From: Tubiluchus corallicola | Taxonomy: Eukaryota; Priapulida; Priapulimorpha; Priapulimorphida; Tubiluchidae | Assembly (NCBI GenBank): GCA_030141605.1 | Contig: JAQGDQ010001356.1 | Location: 1-25,000 of the forward strand | Length of the DNA stretch: 25,000 nucleotides | Direction: 5' to 3' | Shown here: piece after piece, positions 18,218 to 25,000 of the stretch | Position numbering within the stretch: position 1 is the stretch's first letter | Layout of the letters: each line of letters opens with the position of its first letter | Translations under genes and position numbers: made by a program | The notes under the pieces: model-generated | Database searches by the model: none | What the model saw: only the letters and a program-made list of their open reading frames with translations | What the model was told of the DNA's origin: nothing

Positions 18218-18344
18218 ACTTGTATTTTTGAACTAACCAATAATTGTATGTATCTGTTCTCAACTAAAATGTATTTGTTGCACATAGTGGAAAAATTCCA
18301 GTCAGTAATATTGCTGTTTGGTAATCCACTTGAAATAAATAAAG
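18218..18344 (+). repeat. Dispersed repeat, retroelement 3'-end-like, copy 1
   Basis: Shares CTGTTCTCAACTAAAAT, ACAGTGG-like and ATCCACTTGAAATAAATAAA blocks with 19065-19212. It ends in overlapping AATAAA signals, so a retroelement 3' end is likely. It is immediately followed by a (TA)n(GA)n microsatellite. Confidence 0.65.
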
Positions 18345-18362
18345 TTTTTGTGTAAACGTGGA

Positions 18363-18549
<187 letters not shown>

Positions 18550-18790
18550 TTTGCCCAAAATATCGAATGCGATCCGTAACGTTTTCATATAATTTTTTTA
18601 TGTTTGCGTGGATTATATACCAATAATTTATGCACATTTCAAAATTTCGTGTGACTTATACGAGAAGAATTTGATAAAAACATCAGAGGAGACCATATTA
18701 ATTTTTTTGTAATTTCTCATATTAAACAGTCTCATATAAACTGTCAAAACTATTTTAGATATTTATAAGCCATGATATATATATATAATT
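18550..18790. other. No gene recognised
   Basis: AT-rich spacer. It may include unrecognised 3' sequence of the minus-strand LINE remnant that follows. Confidence 0.4.
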
Positions 18791-19009
18791 ATTTACACAA
18801 ATAACAATTAACGATATAACAAACTACGCCAATGACGTCTAATTACAGAAGTAAAGTTTGCATCACTGTTTAAAATGTTCTTGCATATAAAATTTTCACT
18901 GTTATTCAGGCCGACATTTAAACTGTATGCACATTTTCTGTGAATCACATCAAAATAAATCATATTAAGTCTATTAGAAATATATCTGGCGCTCGTATCA
19001 TATGAAAAG
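18791..19009 (-). pseudogene. LINE C-terminal remnant, copy A
   Basis: The minus frame reads SYDTSARYISNRLNMIYFDV, then IHRKCAYSLNVGLNNSENFI and CKNILNSDANFTSVIRRHWR, ending SLLYR and a stop. It is about 90 percent identical in DNA to 21672-21887 on the opposite strand. The ending (S-N-F-I-C-N...S...S-I-R-W) resembles the last residues of several animal LINE ORF2 proteins; the clade is not assigned. Confidence 0.55.
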
Positions 19010-19064
19010 TTAAATAACTTCCGTGTTGATACATTATATGCAACCTTGAGTTTGCTAAGATTGC

Positions 19065-19212
19065 TAATGAATTATTTGTGTTTCTGAACTAACTCTCTGT
19101 GTAATTACGTGTAAATTTACATATCTGTTCTGAACTAAAATATATATGTTACACAGTGGAAATACTTTTATCAGTGAAATTACTGTATGTTAATCCACTT
19201 GAAATAAATAAA
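19065..19212 (+). repeat. Dispersed repeat, retroelement 3'-end-like, copy 2
   Basis: Partner of 18218-18344 (TATCTGTTCTGAACTAAAAT, TTAATCCACTTGAAATAAAT). It is the longer copy. The two copies flank the minus-strand LINE remnant at 18791-19009 in direct orientation. Confidence 0.65.
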
Positions 19213-19463
19213 TTTTATTAATATATAAATTTAATATCTAATAAACCTGGCGAGACATTTGATTATATTTGTTATTTGTTGTAAAGGCCCCTCCAAGAGA
19301 AATTCCACTTCATCTTGCAGCGAACCATTTCAATCGTTTCGTATTACCTGCTTAGGATTAACTCTTTACTCACGTGTATTTAACGGATTATTCGCAAACC
19401 CCCAGTAATCTGCAGAGTTAATGATTGATGCTAGTTTAGTTGAAATGATGGCGCCGTGCGGTT

Positions 19464-19509
19464 TACCTGCAAGTGTGTGTACAGGTAATAATACACCTGT
19501 GTGCAGGTA
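19464..19509. promoter_or_regulatory. Two inverted pairs of E2-box motifs
   Basis: TACCTG (19464), CAGGTA (19482), CACCTG (19494) and CAGGTA (19504) lie within 46 bp. The whole forms an imperfect hairpin, TACCTGCA...TGCAGGTA. CACCTG/CAGGTA is the consensus of Snail and ZEB zinc-finger repressors, and paired spacing favours ZEB. Binding is inference. Confidence 0.4.
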
Positions 19510-19609
19510 GGCCCACGTTTCTAGATGGTTTTAAATGATTAAAATGGTTTTGACAGTTCATGTGGGGTTGTTTAATACGCGAAATTATACAAAGAAGTTA
19601 ATACGATCT

Positions 19610-20500
19610 CTTCTGATGTTTTTGTCAAATTCTTTTGGTATAAACGTCATATGTAATTTAGAAATGTGCTTATATGGTTTGTGTATAATCAAGACAAACA
19701 CATGAAAATTTTACATGGAGTACTTATAACTTACAATAACGTTTGAATAACTTACAAAGGAAGTTACTGATCTTTGATATTTTGGGCAAATTGTTTATGT
19801 ATAAACATCATATGAAATTTGTAAATATGGTTAAATGGTTGATTTATAATCCCAGCAAACATAAAAATTTATGTGAAGAAAGTTACTGAATTTCTGTCAA
19901 ATACGTTTCGTATTTAGAAAACGTCACATGAAATTTAGAAATGTGCTTAAATGGTTTATGTATAATCTGTACTAAGACATGAAAATTTCACATGAAGAAA
20001 GTTACCAAGTTCTTGTAAAATTTTCTTTGTATAAACGTCATATGAAATTTAGAAATGTGGTTAAATGGTATGTGTATAATCTGTGCGAAGACATGAAAAT
20101 TTCATATGAAGAAAGTCACCAAGTTTCTGTAAAATTTTCTTGGTATAAACGTCACATGAAATTTATAAATGTGCTTAAATGGTTTGTGTATAATCTGTAC
20201 TAAGACATGAAAATTTCATATGAAGAAAGTTACCAAGTTTTTGTCAAATTCTCTTGGTATAAACGTCACATGAAATTTAGAAATGTGCTTAAATGGTTTG
20301 TGTATAATCTGTACTAAGACATGAAAATTTCATATGAAGAAAGTTACCAAGTTTTTGTCAAATTCTCTTGGTATAAACGTCACATGAAATTTAGAAATGT
20401 GCTTAAATGGTTTATGTATAATTAAGACAAACACATAAAAATTTACAAGAAGAAGTTACCGATCTTTGATATTTTGGGCAAGTTCTTTTTGTGTAAACTT
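19610..20500. repeat. 114-bp tandem repeat (38-codon period)
   Basis: GTATAAAC anchors at 20029, 20143, 20257 and 20371 give an exact 114-bp period. Older, diverged units precede at 19638, 19799 and 19908. On the plus strand each unit is open apart from one TAA. Where that codon is TGCGAA (near 20087) the frame runs on through the next unit, coding MKISYEESHQVSVKF, SWYKRHMKF and INVLKWFVYNLY (19979-20203). There is no splice or start context to suggest a gene, so a noncoding minisatellite is most likely. Confidence 0.9.
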
Positions 20501-21170
20501 CACGTAAAATTGTTGTATAAACTGCGCAAATACATGTATTTATCTTTGTTTATGTGTATTTGTGCGTCTGTTTGTGTTTGTATATATTTATATTACTTTA
20601 TTTATCTGCACTTATACTTGTACATATGTTTGGATAGTGAGGATTGATGTGTCGGTTTTAAAAACTGCTATGAGTTTTTCGAAAGTGTAAAATATGATAG
20701 AGCTGGAACGGCATTATTAGAGGAACTTCTCCACTCCCGCCCCTGTTTGTAACAAAATTATAATCTTTTATTATCACACACAAATGTACTCGAAAAATTC
20801 AAAACTGGTCATCCATCTTGCTTTATTATCCAGAGTTTAACAAACAGCAGTTCATTAAATCAACCTTTTGCTTTGCAATGCAACAGAATTTACATTAGAT
20901 GATTAACCATCCAATTTACTTTGTAAATGTATTTCTATCATTCCTGTTTTTATTAAAATATTGTATTTGTGCTGTTTGTGTATGTAAGTTTAATTACCAT
21001 CTGCTGATTATAATTGAATCAAATGTTTCATCGAGTTGATTATGACATTAATTATGACTAGCAAAGGCCCCGCAAAAAATTTTGCATATAAATACAATTA
21101 TAATAAAAAATGCGCGAACTTGCTACACAGTCCTCACTTATAACGCAAAGCCAGCAGCAGCTTTTACTGA
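20501..21170. other. No gene recognised
   Basis: AT-rich intronic sequence with homeodomain-type ATTA/TAAT cores but no ordered cluster I can support. Confidence 0.45.
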
Positions 21171-21172
21171 AT

Positions 21173-21235
21173 TAAAGTTATAGGCAGAGTATAATGGATG
21201 AGAACAATGGCTTTGCGTCAGCAGTTTTCCAAACG
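21173..21235 (+). repeat. Short direct repeat, copy 1
   Basis: TAAAGTTATAGGCAGAGTAT, AATGGATGAGAACAATGG and CTTTGCGTCAGCAG match 21397-21463. A partial inverted copy, TAACGCAAAGCCAGCAGCAG, lies just upstream at 21141. Origin unknown, possibly a MITE fragment. Confidence 0.7.
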
Positions 21236-21396
21236 AAAATTGCCAAAAATAGAACATCTAATTAACTCGTCGGTACTCGTGTTGCTGGACGTGTCCTAAA
21301 ATATAGCCGACATCATCGTGTAGCCCTGTTCTTCCTCTTTCTAAAGAGCCGTATATCTCCTTCCGAGAGTCCCACCAGGCGCCGCTATAACGTTAT

Positions 21397-21463
21397 AAAG
21401 TTATAGACAGAGTATAATGGATGACGTCACAACAATGGCTTTGCGTCAGCAGCTTTCCAAACG
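21397..21463 (+). repeat. Short direct repeat, copy 2 with a CRE
   Basis: Same family as 21173-21235 but with ATGACGTCACAACAATGG. A perfect CRE TGACGTCA at 21422-21429 replaces GAGAA of copy 1. It follows a moderately GC-rich segment (CCACCAGGCGCCGCTATAAC). Confidence 0.7.
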
Positions 21464-21671
21464 ACACTAGATCGAGACCTTTCGTTTGATGTGTAGATCG
21501 CCGCAAATGGTGCCGTCGACGAAGCTGTAGCCTCGAATCTTATGAATTAATATATACGATGCCAATTATTCTTTTGCTAACACTTTACACTCAGCACATG
21601 CAGCGTGGAGATACCTGTAATCAGACCCAGTCTGTTTTTTAAATCCACTATAAATTAATTTTCATTAATCA

Positions 21672-21990
21672 TTTTCATATGATACGAGCGCAAGATATAT
21701 TTCTACTAGACTTAATATTATTTATTTTGATGTGATTCACAGAAAATGTGCATACAGTTTATACGTCAGGCTGAATAAGAGTGAAAATTTTATATGCAGG
21801 AACATTTTAAACAGTGATGTAAACTTTACTTCTGTAATTAGACGTCATTGGCATAGTTTGGTATATCGTTATTTGTTATTTGTGTTATTGTTGTGTTTCA
21901 TGATTTATTGTATTATTTGTATTAATTTTTGATGTGTTTATGAACTTTGTGAAGTTTGAAATAAAATATTAAATCTAAAATCTAATTAAG
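21672..21990 (+). pseudogene. LINE C-terminal remnant with 3' UTR, copy B
   Basis: The plus frame from about 21678 reads SYDTSARYISTRLNIIYFDV, then IHRKCAYSLYVRLNKSENFI and CRNILNSDVNFTSVIRRHWH, ending in a hydrophobic run and a stop at 21930-21932. After it come an AATAAA near 21960 and a short AAATCTA-type tandem tail. It is the inverted partner of 18791-19009. Homology continues to about 21887 and then stops, so the two copies have different 3' ends or copy A is truncated. Confidence 0.6.
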
Positions 21991-22059
21991 TTTAAACTAA
22001 CTAAAAATTCTTTAATCTAAACCAAATAAACTGTGTTTAAACTAAGTACGTTAACCGAG

Positions 22060-22340
22060 AGCTTGATTTGATTTAACTCTTTATTGCAAACTCTAGGTTC
22101 ATATACGCAAAAATACATTCAGGACAAAAATACATACAAAAGTTATAAATATTTACAATTATAATGACTTAGTTAGTAGCAGACATAGTAAATAAATGAA
22201 TAAATTATAGAAATCACATCAGCAAGGCTTTACCGAAAACAATAAACAAGTTCTATCCATTTCTTTCTAATGGAGGAAGTAAAAAAAGCCTCACATTGAC
22301 TTAAATGCTTACAAATATCATTCTCACTAATAGCAACTCT
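22060..22340 (-). pseudogene. LINE C-terminal remnant with 3' UTR (third family member)
   Basis: The minus frame from 22340 reads RVAISENDICKHLSQCEAFF, then TSSIRKKWIELVYCFR and a stop at 22230-22232. The pattern ICK....S...FFTSSIRKKW parallels ICKN..NSDANFTSVIRRHW of the 18791 and 21672 copies, so these belong to related LINEs. A 3' UTR follows and ends GCAATAAAGAGTTAAATCAA on the minus strand, with an AAATC tail. Just 5' of the coding remnant, ATTACAAAGAT is repeated three times (22341-22375). Confidence 0.55.
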
Positions 22341-22380
22341 ATTACAAAGATATTACAAAGATATTACAAAGATAATTCCT

Positions 22381-22775
22381 CAGATTGTATAAATTATAGT
22401 GGCGCCATCTATAGCCATACAGGGAAAACTACTGCAGTAACTTGTAGACAGAATTTGACATTTTTTTTCTAATTATAAAATCTGAGACGTATAAATTATA
22501 GTGGCGCCATCTATAGGGAAAACTACTGCAGTAACTTGTAGGCAGAATTTGACATTTTTTTCTAATTATAAAATCAGAGACGTATAAATTATAGTGGCGC
22601 CATCTACAGGGAAAACTACTGCAGTAACTTGTAGACAGAATTTGACATTTTTTTTCTAATTATAAAATCTGAGACGTATAAATTATAGTGGCGCCATCTA
22701 CAGGGAAAACTACAGCAGTAACTTGTAGACAGAATTTGACATTTTTTTTCTAATTATAAAATCTGAGACGTTCAA
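22381..22775. repeat. 94-bp tandem repeat with CTCF-like cores, four copies
   Basis: Each unit has TATAAATTATAGTGGCGCCA, TCTA(T/C)AGGGAAAACTAC, TGCAGTAACTTGTAGACAGA and a T-run. GCGCCATCTA lies at 22402, 22504, 22597 and 22691, with spacings of 102, 93 and 94 bp. The first unit has a 10-bp insertion (GCCATACAGG). GCGCCATCTA followed by (T/C)AGGG matches most positions of one orientation of the bilaterian CTCF core GCGCC(A/C)(T/C)CTAG(T/C)GG. All four share orientation. Binding is inference. Confidence 0.9.
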
Positions 22776-23115
22776 TAATTGCTGCTAACAGGAATGGTTT
22801 TCTACCGCCGGGGGGTGAAAGACAGCCAAGATGTGTTCCAAATTTTAGCGCGGACTAAGAGGGATTAGCGCGTCCCCGCAGAGATGCTTATCTTGGTTTT
22901 CTAATCTCAAACAAGTGGCTTGAGTCGAAATTAATCTGCCTGTGTGCAGGAAAGTTTGGCCACTCAATCAGTCTTGTTTCGTGGTCGAATGATACAGCTG
23001 AAAATGGACGGTGATTTAAATGAACAACTCGTGGTCAAGTAAAGGTCAAGCAGTGTTAAAAAAGTAATGAAAGCATGTGTTATAATAACATTGCAACCGT
23101 ATGAGCCACGAAAAC
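22776..23115. other. Low-repeat intronic segment
   Basis: One of the few non-repetitive, more GC-balanced stretches. It has TTAGCGCG twice, a GATA-type CTTATCTT (22888-22895) and TAATCT sites. There is no coding frame; it would be a reasonable place to look for a conserved enhancer. Confidence 0.4.
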
Positions 23116-23911
<796 letters not shown>

Positions 23912-25000
23912 CCTGCTTCGGACATGCATCACTATATCGTTAAAGGGGAAGAAAGGAGAATTCAAAAGTTTATCCCAAAAAAACTTGCCACACAGACTAA
24001 TATTTCTTAGCATTACATTTCCCTGTTTGTTAGACTTACGTAACTGAAAATTAAATCCTTAACAGTTTATTTTTTCGCGCCTGTATCAACGGTCACTGTA
24101 TTAACATCCCAGTGTGCACCACTGTTCCACCAAATAACATATTATTGATTTTATTAACAGTGTAAATCAATTTTAGAGTATGCTACGAATGCTATGTTTA
24201 TCCTCTCAAAATTTACACAATGTTATCTAAACTTGTTCCAGACAACTTACTGTTAAGATGTTGTGCTCAAGTATGATCGCGGAAGATTAAATTTACAAGC
24301 TTTACTCAGCGTTACTGCTAATGCAAGTCCTGAATGCAATAAGACAGCAACTAAGTGGCACAAAAGTTTGTGAATGGTGTTTTCTTTCCTTTAAAAAGCT
24401 AGGGTTCAGACAGTGTAATGAATGTGCAGTAATTTATTAGAGCAGTTCACGCAGTTTTTTCCAGTGACGTCAACCGTCAGTAGTCACGTGACAACGAAAT
24501 CGAGTGTTTGTTTTTTTTCGTTGAGTTACAAAATAATTATGCTTAGTTCGTAAAACTTCACAGACTCCGCAAGAAGAATTCAGAAATTACTGAAGTATCA
24601 TAAACATGTCGCTAGATTTGATCTAAAAACTGTTTTGCGATAGAAAATTGGTTCTACCTAAGCTGAGAACGAGTTTAAAAAACACTAAAAAAGTATGCTC
24701 TACCAATAAAGGAAGACGGGACGATTTTTCATAAACTACCCCATTTTCAAGTCTGATAGTTTTAACACAATTAATACTGCAAAAGCGTTTCTGATAATTA
24801 AATAATAGATTAAAAACTTAATTAACGGCGGTGGGCTTAACTATTGATGACGTCGCAAACTAATATAATTTTTAACAGCAAAAATTGCCAACGAGCGTGT
24901 TGCGCAAAAATTGAAGTACAGTGCAACTGTAAGATATTCAGTGTGTTGTACTAAAACTAGGCGAGTTTTAAAGCAAAAATTCAAATTTCAAATTTACCGC
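23912..25000. other. No gene recognised; two motif sites inside
   Basis: Intronic AT-rich DNA. At 24105-24124 it contains CATCCCAGTGTGCACCACTG, the exact inverse of the 26-bp minisatellite unit at 14950-15335. At 24465-24490 it has TGACGTCA and, 12 bases on, TCACGTGAC. Nothing else is recognised. Confidence 0.5.

Noticed and set aside
22381-22775. NarI-palindrome GGCGCC array as a transposon terminal repeat
   Set aside because: The repeats are all in one orientation in tandem, without inverted ends or a target duplication.

Overview
This window looks like AT-rich, repeat-dense invertebrate animal DNA. It carries a eukaryotic tRNA gene, decayed non-LTR retrotransposon 3' ends, TTAA-flanked MITEs, minisatellites and very long trinucleotide microsatellites. 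One credible protein-coding exon is visible, encoding a BMP-type TGF-beta precursor N-terminus, which indicates a metazoan. A lophotrochozoan such as a mollusc is a reasonable guess from the repeat style, but the sequence does not prove a phylum. There are no prokaryotic operons or CRISPR arrays, and most open frames are shadows of microsatellites or minisatellites.

Layout. 1-2540: 27-bp and 42-bp minisatellites, a dispersed repeat pair, a hAT-like MITE candidate and a tRNA-like SINE head. 4256-4637: a compact unit with two perfect heat-shock elements, a TATA box and a polyadenylation signal, best read as a solo LTR, with its 3' junction amplified into a 36-bp tandem repeat. 5391-5945: a degenerate 11-bp minisatellite. 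6302-8502: two LINE 3' ends in opposite orientations around a GC-rich patch of unknown nature. 9117-11379: an ATC-tailed repeat, a cluster of CRE motifs, a piggyBac-type MITE with exact TTAA target sites, and a tRNA-Val(AAC) gene on the minus strand. 12353-13755: a compound microsatellite and a 160-161-bp satellite carrying TGACGTCA. 14304-14832: a 5'-truncated RTE-like LINE with a near-perfect target-site duplication. 14950-15848: a 26-bp minisatellite with an AP-1 site in most units, then two tandem copies of the ATC-tailed repeat.

Gene. From about 15,900 there is a CpG-containing promoter-like patch with CCAAT and TCACGTGA, followed by the first coding exon (16244-16607) of a secreted BMP/GDF ligand. 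It has a signal peptide, PPKYMLDLYEKYR and GNTVRSI, and ends at a CAG|GTACAG splice donor. The rest of the window (16608-25000) is then intron 1. That intron holds microsatellites, three recognisable LINE C-terminal remnants, a 114-bp (38-codon) tandem repeat, inverted E2-box pairs, a tandem array of CTCF-like GCGCCATCTA cores and an 800-bp compound triplet block.

No complete novel multi-gene system is visible. The most unusual signals are tandem repeats that each multiply a recognisable transcription-factor motif (AP-1, CRE, CTCF-like) on both sides of a developmental ligand gene, and the heat-shock-element LTR. Their function is inference.
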